Below, one piece after another: positions 15,941-26,904 of a stretch of DNA of 64,000 nucleotides; the stretch's first letter is position 1, and the number at the start of each line of letters is the position of its first letter. The position numbers were made by a program, and so were the translations under genes. The DNA comes from Cinclus cinclus (lineage: Eukaryota > Chordata > Aves > Passeriformes > Cinclidae). The DNA lies in the NCBI RefSeq assembly GCF_963662255.1, contig NC_085073.1, positions 6,007,598 to 6,071,597 of the forward strand, written 5' to 3'. The notes under the pieces were generated by a model that was not told where the DNA came from, searched no databases, and worked only from the letters and a program-made list of their open reading frames with translations.

Positions 15941-16038
15941 TGTGTGTTCAATCCCTGTATGGGTCGTTCACACAAGACTTGGACTCGATGATTTTTGTGG
16001 CTCCCTTCCAACTCAGAATATTCTGTAATTCTATGAAA
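15941..16038 (+). mobile_element. CR1 LINE 3'-end fragment
   Basis: The stretch GACTCGATGATTTTTGTGGC, CCCTTCCAACTC and a terminal ATTCTGTAATTCTATGA is the characteristic CR1 3' end. Heavily 5'-truncated. Confidence 0.7.
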
Positions 16039-17459
16039 CATCTCCATGGGGAAATGCATCCAAAGGGGCAGGATAAAAGGGAGGGAGAAAGGTTGGTCCA
16101 TCCTCCTGGCACAGCAGATGCACCCCAGCCTGTGTTCCCGACCTTCCCTGGGCTCAAACTCTGGCCAGGATTACACAGGGATTAGCAGGGAGCAGAGGAC
16201 CAGAAATCCAGAGGGAATAAAACCAGGGAGAAGCACTGAAACCCCACCACACCCTCTGGGCAGGCAGAGATGGAGCTGAGATTTCACCAAAGAAGAGAAA
16301 CAGAGGTCATCACAGCCTCCTCCACAGCAAGGGAAAATAAAGCAGCCAAAAATGTAACAAGAATTGGGTAGAAAAAAAAACCCTGTGCTGGGAAAAATCT
16401 AACAAAAATTGGAAAAAAAACCCCTCTGGATGCTGGTGCTGGGAGCTGTGAGGAATTCCTGCTCCTGAGCAGGATGAAATGAGGAGGTCTGAGGGAAAAG
16501 CAGCACTGCCAGCTCATGATTTTGTCATTACTCTCCCAGTGTTGGCTGTGGATTTTAAAGGCCAGCTGTGGGAGCCGTGGGATTCACAAGAGCTTGGCTT
16601 GCAGCAAAAGGTACATGGAGAGACCTCATGTTTTGCAAGGGGAAAAACAAACAAAAAATAATAAAAAAAGAGGTGAAAATATGACTCAAATAGATCCTAA
16701 ACGCTTGAAATCAAGATCAGAAAGAAGAAGAATGTAAATAGTTTAGGTTTATTCCTTTTTGATTTTTTTTTTAAACCCAGTCCAGTTAGAGTTGGGATTT
16801 TCCAGGCAGACCACTGCTCTCCACAGTAGGAATTCCAGGCCTGCCTGGATATACTGAGTGCACAGGATAAATATATTACAGTTGTGTGAGTTGCTCAGAT
16901 TGCTGTGCTAACACTGGTCATAAAATTCACCTTAGATATAAGGCAGGCTGCTCAGGAAAGGGGGCTAAGTGCACTCAACAAATAATGAAGAGAAATAAAA
17001 ATAAATATCAAATGGCCCATAAAATCAAACAATAATGGTAACTAAAAAGTTCCTGGATTTGCTGCCAGAGGCAAAATCCCATCAGCAATGTGAAATAAGT
17101 AGAAATACCCCCCTTGGTTCCTTCTCCACATGACACAAGTCAGCACGCCTGGTCACCAGAGTCGTTATGGAATACATCTTCCTTCCAGGGTCTTATAAAT
17201 GCATTTTTTCCTGCTTTGAGAGACCTTCTGGGGTTCAATTTAACTGGGATCTGGGGAACACGTGAAAGGCATTTACAGCATCCAGCTTTTCCTGCAGGGG
17301 AAGCAGAGGTGTAACATTCACAGCTCCCATGGCTGCCCCACCTGGGATGGAGAGAGCCACAGCCCGTGGTGGGACGGAAATAGCTGCACTTCAAATATCA
17401 GGGTGGACCTAAAAATAACAGAGGGAAAGCGTTTGTTTTAGGTCTTCCATGGGTCAGGG

Positions 17460-17806
17460 TGTGCTGATCAGGTGAGGAGAGGCTGGGAGAGCTGGGGAAG
17501 GGGCTCAGGAGGAGAAAAGGAGGTCCCTGTGGCTCTGCACAATTCCCTGACAGGAGGGGACGGCTGTCAGGGGACAACAGGACAAAAGGGTTGGGCCGGG
17601 GGAGGATCAGGTTGGATATTTGGGAAAATTTCCTCATGGAAAGAGTGGTCAGGCTTTGGAAGGGGCTGCCCAGGGAGGTTTGGAGTCCCCATCCCTGGAG
17701 GTGTCCCAGGAACTCCTGGGCATGGCACTCAGTGCTGGGGGCTGGGGATCAGCCACAGCTTGGACTCGGAGGTCTTTTCCAACCGAAATAACTCCGTGAT
17801 TCCATA
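17460..17806 (+). mobile_element. CR1 LINE 3'-end fragment (well preserved)
   Basis: Shows the run GGATATTTGGGAAAATTTCC, TGGAAAGAGTGGTCAGGC, GGGGCTGCCCAGGGAGG and the terminal TTCCAACC...GATTCCAT. It is close to the minus-strand copy at 31600-31945 along most of its length, so both are fairly young copies. Confidence 0.85.
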
Positions 17807-18834
17807 AAGTGACCCCCAGAGAAAGGGGAAGGTGTCAAATGAAGCCGAGCTGGACGTGGGACAACCACAAGGTATTGGGAAGGAGGGGGCCTCCCCCAAA
17901 CACCAGAACAATGAAAAAAGCACCCCTGGAGAGGGGGGAGAGCTGGGGGGGAGCCCCTGCAGCTCCAATTTCCACAAGGGGCAGGGGATGGAACACCAGG
18001 AGGGTCCATCCGTGACCTCTTCCCATGCTGACATCTCCTCCTCTGTGCAGGTCGTGTCTAAAATAACAAGGCCCTGAGGTCCTGGCCGGGGTCTCCGAGT
18101 GCTGCAGAAACACAAATAGCAAATTAATAAGTACTGCTTCCCTTTCTCCCCAAGGTTTTGCGAGGCTTAATTAATGAATGTCTGTAAAATGCATTTGGAG
18201 CTGGGAATGAAATGTGCTGTGGAAATGCCAAATATTTTTAATGCTCCAGCAGATTTAGGAGGTTTAAATAAGAAAAATACACAGCTTTTCCTCTTTGAAA
18301 CAGATTGCTCTCCTTGAAGCAAAGAGCTCCAGAACATGAAGTTTTCATCAGGCTGACTTGAAAGGGAGTTTTCACGGCTTTCCAAGCGCGTTTATTCTCA
18401 TGTACGAATTCCCCCCTTTCCCTTCTACAGATGTGGACACCGAGCCTGGGAAATCAAAGAAATCTACCCCCGGCCGTTGGCAGGACCAGCGCTATGAATA
18501 ATTTCCTGATTCCCACTGATGCCTGGAATGCCCCCCCGAGCAGATGCGCGCCGGCTTTAGGAATTACACGGACCCCGCGTGGCCTCGGTGGCTTTGGGGA
18601 GAGCTGGGAGGGCTCTGATGCCGACCATGTGTGGGGACGGAGGCGGTTTTGGCACAGGGACCGGCAGGGATCTCCGGCGACAGGACTGCACCCTCTGGAG
18701 GGTACTGCTGCTCCTGCACGTGGAGCTTTCGGCCAAAAAATCCTGCTCCAGAACGGCCCAGGTGGCCTGGCACAAGGTTTTGTCCCCACCGGGGCTGTCC
18801 CTGCAGTCCAGGCTGGCTGCACACGCGATGGGTC

Positions 18835-18931
18835 CTGCAGGTGACATCGACTGAGGGACCCGCAGGTGACACTGAGTGACCCGCAGGTGACACTGAATGA
18901 CTCGCAGGTGACATTGAGTGACCCGCAGGTG
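18835..18931. repeat. 21-bp tandem repeat (CGCAGGTGACACTGA unit)
   Basis: Four to five units of 21 bp, each starting CGCAGGTGACA and ending in GAGTGACC or a close variant. Confidence 0.85.
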
Positions 18932-19129
18932 GAATCCCAAGGGAAGTGTTGAGATTTCCAGGGCAGGCTGCACCGAGGGACATCAGCCGGACATTGCTCG
19001 GATGGAAGTGATGGCCTGTGGGGTGGTGACAGAGCCCCGGGACCCCACAGCTGTAGGGTGGTGACATCTTGGACATCCCTGGGGACAGACCCCTCAGTCT
19101 GGGGGTTGACAGAGTCCTGGTCCCCTCAG

Positions 19130-19737
19130 TCTGGGAGGTGACATCCCCCAATCCCCTGTCCCCATGGGGAGGTGACAGCCCCCAGTTCCCCGTCCCCATG
19201 GGGAGGTGACAGCCCCCAATCCCCCATCCCCATAGGGAGGTGACAGCCCCCAGTTCCCCGTCCCCATAGGGAGGTGACATCCCCCAATCCCCCCATCCCC
19301 ATGGGGAGGTGACAGCCCCCAATCCCCCCGTCCCCATGGGGAGGTGACATCCCCCAGTCCCCCATCCCCATGGGGAGGTAACATCCCCCAGTCCCCCGTC
19401 CCCATGGGGAGGTAACATCCCCCAATCCCCCGTCCCCATGGGGAGGTGACAGCCCCCAGTCCCCAATCCCCATAGGGAGGTGACATCCCCCAGTCCCCCA
19501 TCCCCATGGGGAGGTGACAGCCCCCAGTCCCCCGTCCCCATGGGGAGGTGACAGCCCCCAGTCCCCAATCCCCATAGGGAGGTGACATCCCCCAGTCCCC
19601 AATCCCCATAGGGAGGTGACATCCCCCAGTCCCCAATCCCCATAGGGAGGTGACATCCCCCAGTCCCCAATCCCCATAGGGAGGTGACATCCCCCAGTCC
19701 CCCGTCCCCATGGGGAGGTGACAGCCCGCACTCCCGC
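19130..19737. repeat. 34-bp minisatellite upstream of KLHL26
   Basis: About 18 copies of a roughly 34-bp unit containing GGGGAGGTGACA, CCCCCAGTCCCC and GTCCCCAT. The minus strand carries three G runs per unit. The array ends about 160 bp before the KLHL26 start codon. Confidence 0.95.
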
Positions 19738-19899
19738 GGGGCGGTGACACGGCGGTGGCGGTGGTGGCGGGGCGGCGCCAGGCCCGGCGGGCGCGGAGCG
19801 GAGCCCGCGGCTCCCGGTCCCCGCCGCTGCTGCGCCTTTAACGCGGCGGCCCCGCCGCTTTCCCCGCGGCACCGGCGGCACCGGCGGCAGCGCTCGGCC
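19738..19899 (+). promoter_or_regulatory. KLHL26: KLHL26 CpG promoter / 5' leader
   Basis: GC-rich, CpG-dense stretch between the 34-bp array and the start codon, with GGCGG and CCGGCGG repeats and no TATA box. Start context GCC-ATG-G is a good Kozak match. Confidence 0.5.
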
Positions 19900-19946
19900 A
19901 TGGCGGAGTCCGGCGGGGCCGAGTTCGGCGCGGAGCGGCCGAGCAG
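19900..19946 (+). CDS. KLHL26: KLHL26 coding exon 1
   Basis: 15 codons plus two bases (MAESGGAEFGAERPS, then AG|), donor GTGAGC. Human KLHL26 also starts MAESGG and reaches ERPNSTADK; here the join gives ERPSSMADK. It is shorter than the human equivalent, which has a longer glycine-rich run. Confidence 0.9.
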
Positions 19947-22900
19947 GTGAGCGGGGCCGGGCGCGGCCTAGGCCGGGCAGCGGGGCCGGGCCCCAGCGGA
20001 GTCCGAGCCTTCCCCCGGGCCCGCGGGTACCGAGCGCCGGCACGGCCGCACGGGGAGCGCTGCCTGGGGGCGATGGTGCTCAGTGCTCAGTGCCCGGTGC
20101 TCGGTGCCCGGTGCTTGGTGCTCGGTGCTCGGTGTCCGGTGCTCGGTGCTCAGTGCCCGGTGCTCAGTGCCCGGTGCTCGGTGCTCAGTGCCCGGTGCCC
20201 GGTGCTCGGTGCCCGGTGCTCAGTGCCCGGTGCCCGGTGCTTGGTGCTCGGTGCTCAGTGCCCGGTGCCCGGTGCCCGGTGCTCGGTGCTCAGTGCCCGG
20301 TGCTTGGTGCTCAGTGCCCGGTGCTCGGTGCTCAGTGCCCGGTGCCCGGTGCTCGGTGCCCGGTGCTCGGTGCTCAGTGCCTGGTGCTTGGTGCCCAATA
20401 CTCGATGCCCGGTGCTCGGTGCTCAGTACTCAGTGCCTGGTGCCCGGTGTCCCCAGGGCTGGGGATTACCTGTCTAGGTGATGTGGTACCTGGCTGGGTG
20501 ATGCTCTGGATGTTGCAGGTACCACCTGCTCATGGAGGAATTTCTGTTCCCAGAGTTTTCCTGTCTGTGGCTATCCCAAGTTCGTGTTGGACGGTGCTGG
20601 GACAGTTCTGGTGTCCGGGTGTTGGACAGTTGTGTCTGGGTGTTGGACAGTTGTGGTGTCTCTCTGGGTGTTGGACAGTTGTGGTGTCTCTCTGGGTGCT
20701 CAGGGACTTGTGTCTGTCTTGGGGATGTTTCGCTGGTGCTGTCAGGGTGTCACTTCCCTCCAAAGCATCGTTTATCCTCGCGCTGCCTCCTGAAGTGATC
20801 CCCGTCTGTGTCATGAGGGGAAGCTCTCCCAGTCATTGCTGGGTCTGGAAAAGCCTCTCTGAATCCTCACCTGTAGACATATCCTATTCGCCCCCCTCCA
20901 GTAACCATCTGTGCTCTGTGAAGCTCCGTGCTGTGTCACCTGTGGCATCTCATTTTATCCCTCTATGCCTCCTTTTCCTTTCTCAGACAGGAATTCCAGC
21001 ACTTCTCACTCCAGGTGTTGGTAGCACTGCTCCCCTGACACTTGGGAGTTCCCTGGGTGTGCAGCAGTGAGAAAGGGAAGTAATTTGTTTCAGGGCTGTG
21101 ATAAATCACCCAGGCTGGAGCTGCAGCAGTTTTATTTCCCCGAGCTGCAGCTCTGTCATGTTCCCTATCGCAGCGTGTTTATTTTCTTGGTTAATTTTAA
21201 AGCAAAGCCCGTTGAAGTTTGGATCCTGCTTCTTGTTGGTCTGCAGTTTAAAAGGTTTTCTTACTTGTTTGAAGGTGGATTTATTGGGGAATACGAGGAG
21301 AAGCCTGATGGAGGGCTTTGGATGTGCTGCAGAGCGTGAGGAGGATTCCAAGGGCATTCCCTGTCAGCAGTGATTCCTTGTTAGGTGCTTGCACTTGTGA
21401 CTTTTCTGCACTTGTAATTTGCTCTGTGAGGCAGGAGGACAGAGGCTCTGGGGCTGTTTCACACATGCCATTTGGATGGTGCACTGCAGCTCCAACACCA
21501 CGGGCAGAATTTCCATCTTAGGAATTGCTACTGCTTGCCCAGGAGCTGCGTGGCTGCCCCGGAGCAGGAAAATTCACTTCTCTGCTGGGATCCTGCTCTT
21601 TCATTCAACACAGAACAGGCTGTGCAAGACCATGGGGACAAAAGGCCCTGGACATGCTGATGACACAAGATAATGCCACTCCTGGGCACTGAAAAGCAAA
21701 CAGCCCCAAACTTCTATTTTGAAGTAAACTTAAGGTTGGGGTGGTTTCTTTTCCCCCTCTCTTCCTGCTTGGGTAGAATTTCATGACTTACAAATGGGTT
21801 TCATATTTTACTCCCAGCCCTCTTTGTCACGTAGAGGGAGAGTTTCAGGCTGCAGAATTCACTCTGTAGCAGTGGGGATGTGATTTGGGGTCAGGGAGAG
21901 GAAGTGTGGAACCCTTCAGGACCCTCAGCAGAAGCTTCTGTGCTTAAGCCATTCCTGCAGCCTTGGTGAGGTGGGGTTGTGCAAAGCAAGGTCACAAAAA
22001 TATGGGATAAACATCACCCCAGATGCTGCAGAGAATGTCCCCATGCAGGTCTTTCCATGGGAATTATTTGAGGTATCCAGACAAGCTGCCGAGGAATTAA
22101 TTGGGAATTATCCCTTGAAGGACACGCCGGAGTGTTTGCTGTGAAAACCAGGATGAACAAGGCAAGGTTTTATCACAAATTATCTGGGTTCCCATCAGGG
22201 GAATGCTGACCTGGGGTTCACAGACTTAATTCCTTCTGAGAAAATGGTGGGAAGGAGAGAAATGTCCAGGAGGATGGAGTAAAACCACAAAGGGGGGAAG
22301 GTAAGAGCTGTGAGCCTGCCTTGCTCTGGTATTCCTGTCATCTCCTACAGCTTCACCCTTCAATCAGACTGGGTATTTTTTCCCTTTTGGAGCTGAAGTG
22401 GAGTTTTTGTGGGGTTTCTATAATCCATCCTCTGCCACATGGCAAGTTTCAGACAGATTTAGTTGTTAGATCTGGTAGACGTGGTGTAAATGTTTATGCT
22501 TGAACTGAATCACTGTAAAAATAACTGCTGCTTGTTCTTGAAGTGTGGGGAGAGTCCCGAGCTGGGGGTTTTATTTAGACCAAAAGTAAACTTGGGGGAT
22601 GCTTTACAGGTTCCTGTCCTACCTCCAAGGTGTGGCTTTGTAAGGAGGAGCCTTGCACAGCAGGATGGTTGTTGAAGTGTCTCTCCCACTTTCTCATTTA
22701 TTAAGGAATGCTGGTGTTGAACAGAAATTTGGGATCTTTAAGAAAAGCTGTTCAGGGCAAGGTGGCACAAAGCCTGTGCAAGACAAAGCTTCTCACAGAG
22801 CTGGGAAAGAAAATGTTGTGATGGGGACAAACCTGAGTGCAGAGGGTTCAGGTGAGGAGAGGAATAGGCTGCAAGCAGGTTTGAGCTGGAATTTGATGCC

Positions 22901-24112
22901 GAGTGCTGGGGCAGCTGCTCCCACCTGCTGGAAAACACCAATTCCTTCATTTCCATGGAAGGAATGGGAGGGTTTGCTGCTGCTCTCTGCTGTCCCATCA
23001 CTTTGTGCTGGTTTTGCCTGAACTCCCAGGCTGTAATGTGGAGGGTGGAGGTGCAGGGTGGGGAGAGGAGCACCTGCCCTGCAGGTGACTGCTCCTGTTG
23101 TTCTATTGCCACACTGCCCAGGCCGTGCAAAATCCGTGCTGCACAAACAGCCTGGCACAAGCACTGCTCCCAGGACCTCTGGAAAAGCTGGAAGTTTTCC
23201 TGATTTCTTCCCAGGTGTGGATCACAGGGCCCGGCGTGCTCGTGTGGAACAAAGTGGGGAAGGATTTCCTTGCAGTGGGGACCTGCCAGAGCTGCTGGCA
23301 GAGCTGGCACAGGTTGTCCCCAAAGGGAAGGTGACCTGTGCAGAGCCTGGATGGGTCCTGACAGATTTTTGGATGGACATAACGCCATGGATCAGCTCTG
23401 CTCGGCTCCCAGAGGTGACAAGGTGACGCAGGGCAGGTGGGCAGTGTCCAGCAGTGCCTGTGTGTGGCCCAGGTGACACTTTTGGGGTGGCCTTGGTGGC
23501 TCTGCTGTGCTTCCCAAGACCACTAGGTGCCTCCCAGCCTTTGCACTTCTGGGAGAGGCTCAAGGAGCACCCGCTGCTCCCTCGGGCTGTTCCATCAGCA
23601 GGGCACAACTCTGATTTTTGGGTTATTTTGGACGTGGCACCGCTGTAGTTTGGCTTTTTGCACAGCAGGGTTTGACCCTGAGCTGGGGAAAGGTGGAGTG
23701 TTTAATGCAGAGCTGTCAGGGAGTACTGAGTGTGTAACCAGCCTGATCTCAGGGGTGTACATGGATTTTATGTACATGGATGTAAACTCCATGCTCCGAG
23801 GGTCCCTGTGTGCCTGGCTCTGTCACTGCTGTCACACTGCCTGTCACACAGCCATGGGCACGCTGCCAGTGATTTTTTTGTGTTTGCTCTGTTTGTTCCT
23901 GGCTCAGAGGGATTAGGTTTGGTTTAACCACCAGGTTTATGGGGTGGGGGGAGCATCTTTTCAGTCGTTGTGACAAGAGCAGGTGGAGGTGGTGGCAGTG
24001 GTGGGTGGTGATGGGTGTCACCTCTCCAGCTGTCACCTCTCTGCTGTGACCAGCTTTGGGCAGGACTGAGGAAAACCCCAGTACAGGACAAAACCCTCTG
24101 TGGTAGCTCTAA

Positions 24113-24148
<36 letters not shown>

Positions 24149-26873
24149 GAGAGAGAGAGAAATGGCAAATCCTTCTAATTAATCTTACTGTGACATTTTC
24201 ACCCCTCCAAGCCCAGGTGTACAAACCTCTCACCTGAGAGTCCATTTCTCCTTTTGGCTGCTGAATAACCAGCCCCAAACTGCTTCTCCCACTGCACCAG
24301 CACAAAGATACCTCTGGTTCTGTGACAGAAACATTTAAAGAAATCAGATTCTGGGGGTTTTTTGTTGCTGTTTTTCCTTCCCCCCCCCCCATTTGTCCTG
24401 GGTACAGCATGTCCTACCCAGAGCCTCACGTTCAAACCCTGGGTGGTGGCAGGGTTGAACATCTTCACATCTTTCACCCTCCACTTTTTTTTTTGCTGCT
24501 GTGGTTTACCAGGCCAGCCAGCTTTTTGACAGCCATCCAGTTTTATTAGTGCAGAAACCAAAATCCCACCTCCTTTGGCTTGCAAACAACCTCCTGATTG
24601 ATGCTTGGGAGCAGAATAAATTCATGTGTGTGTCTGCTGGGCCCTGAGCGAGCCCGGCTCAGAAGAAAAGAAAAACAGAGATTTTGGAAATGTCTGACAC
24701 TTCTAGGGGTATAAAAAATAATAATATTTAACAAATAAATAAATTGAAAAAGCTTCTTGCTGCTTTACCTTTGGGCTCCAGGATGTCCTTGAGGGAAATG
24801 GGATGCAGATAAGGAAGTCAAGGGATCAGCAGAACCTGAGACAGAAAGCACTGGAAAATGAACCAGGTGCCTCCTGGCTTCTGTAAAATCCAGCTTTAAT
24901 TGCAATTTTCACAGAGTTGCAGGGCTGAATGAGGCCTGGGTTGGCTGGCAGTGGTCAGTGTGGGAGCACAGCAGTGCCCAGTCCCATCCCAGTGCTGACC
25001 AGTGCAGCTGCTGGAAGAGGGACAAACCTTTGGGGCCCTGAAACAGAACTAAAAAAAAAGGCTTTGTTTGCTGGGCTTTGTCCTTTTTCTTTCTTAAACA
25101 GCGAATGTTTCTTTGCTCTCCCTTTGCCAAATTTTAAATTCCCTTAAATTTCGAGGCTGGAGACTTTTCAAACTCTCCTGTTGTGCTCGAGGGCGTTTTC
25201 CAGAGGTCCATTATTTTCACACTCCTGAAACTCAGCCCCCATTTATAACCTCTTTATTTGAGCCCTGCAAATTGCCAGTCACTTTTAAATAGCGATATTA
25301 GTCTCGGGCTCTCTCCTTTTATTTATTGCTTTGATGAAAGAGATGGTGTCAGGAGTGGAAAATGAGTGGAGGCAGAGGAGGGAAATGGGAGAAATTAAGA
25401 GAAGGAGTTGGAAAAGGGAACAAAGAAATCGATTAAACACTTTTTTTTTGCGCCCATATCTTTCTTGAGGATGATTATATTTCGCTGGAAAACATCCCCT
25501 TCATTCAGAGTGTTAATATTTAATTAGTTGCTGATCATTAAGTGCTTATTGTGGTTGCTAATTTGGCTGGGAAATGCTGTAAATGCTGCTGGGAACAGAA
25601 GTAGGTTAACAGGGCAGGTATTTTTGTGCCTCATCCTCCTTGCCCCCAAACTTCCAAGGAAACTCCTTGCTGTGTCTTCTCAGAGGGATGCAAAGGCCAT
25701 GGGAACGTCATCCAAAAATCCCAAATGTGAGTCTGGGAAGCAGCAAATCCACAGTGAAGGGCTCAGCCTTTCTGCCCTAACGTAGCATTTGTGAGTGTGA
25801 AGTGCTGAAAACTCATTTTCATCGTTTGGGCATGTGATATAAAGCCTCAGGATCTGAAATATTACAGTCACCATGGCTACCAGTGACTTATCTGAGGGAG
25901 TTTGACTTTTGTTTTGATTTTAAGTGTCTTAATTGTAGTTTAAAAATCTGAATCTAAATGTGTGGTTTTTTTTTTTGTTTTTTTTTTTTTACTTGGGCAT
26001 GAAACTAAAGGCATTAAATGATTTGCATTATTAAGATATCTATAATGCTGCCTGTCAAAGGTTCCTAAAGAAGGTCCTTAATATTCATACCTTATGTTCT
26101 AAATAAAGTTACTCTCCAGCTTTATGGGAGTTCTGCTTCTCTCACCACAAAAAATTCCTTGCAGGTGCCTCGCTGGCTATTTTGCAATCCCCAGCCCTTT
26201 TGTTTAGCCTTGGAAAAGCTGTGCCACTCCACACCTGGTTCTTTTCCACCCGTTCTGCTGCTTTTCCTCCTTCCCCTCCTGTCCCCCAGCCATTCCCCAC
26301 GGTGTCCCAGCTCTGGAGCTGGAGTTTATGGAAGAGTTTGGCTGCTGGAAGTTTGCCCTGCTTAGGAATCCTGCCAAAACCCCTTGAGTTTCTCCTGGAT
26401 GAAAAATTACTGAGCACCACCTGCCCAAAAAGTGGGAAAATGTGGGGATGCTGAGCTGGGATGGAGAGCACCAAACCACCCCTCCTTCCATGTTGTAAAA
26501 GAAGAGGAGGAACACGACAGGCAGTGGTGCAGCCAAAGATTTTTTTCACCCTTAATTCAATCACTAAAATGTTACAATCTGTCCTGCTCTAATTCTCTCC
26601 ACTTGTACTTGTACAGTGGTTGCAAACACGCTGAAATATGAACTCATGCTTGGTAAGCCTTTAATTCCAGCTTTGATGTTTTTAATCATCAGTACAGATT
26701 TGGTAAAAATGATTCATTAGCTCGAAACGCATCTTGGATTCCACGTGACGCCGGGGGGGGAACGGAGGAGGCAGCACCGGGGTTCTTGGGATGTTCTTTG
26801 TGCCTGAGCTGGTTCTTGAAGTGTGGCCCTCAACATCTCAGCTTCAGAGGTCTCTGGGCTGTCCAGATGCCTC

Positions 26874-26904
<31 letters not shown>

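Larger units (their letters stand above)
11391..19730. other. TMEM59L-KLHL26 intergenic region
   Basis: 8.3 kb without a recognised exon. It contains minisatellites at 11761-12294, 13599-13870, 18835-18931 and 19130-19737, CR1 fragments at about 15941-16038 and 17460-17806, and GC-rich unique sequence at about 12300-12700. Long open frames across 11383-13005 and 18564-19901 are created by the repeats. Confidence 0.6.

Noticed and set aside
18564..19901. Open frame of 445 codons on the minus strand, antisense to the KLHL26 promoter
   Set aside because: Produced by the 34-bp and 21-bp arrays; the protein would be GDWGxSPPHG-type repeats only.
20090..21070. Open frame of 326 codons on the plus strand in KLHL26 intron 1
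   Set aside because: Its first third is the 7-bp array (ARCSVPG-type repeats) and the rest has no family similarity.
24119..24160. Poly(A) as the tail of a processed pseudogene
   Set aside because: No gene-like sequence could be recognised upstream on either strand.
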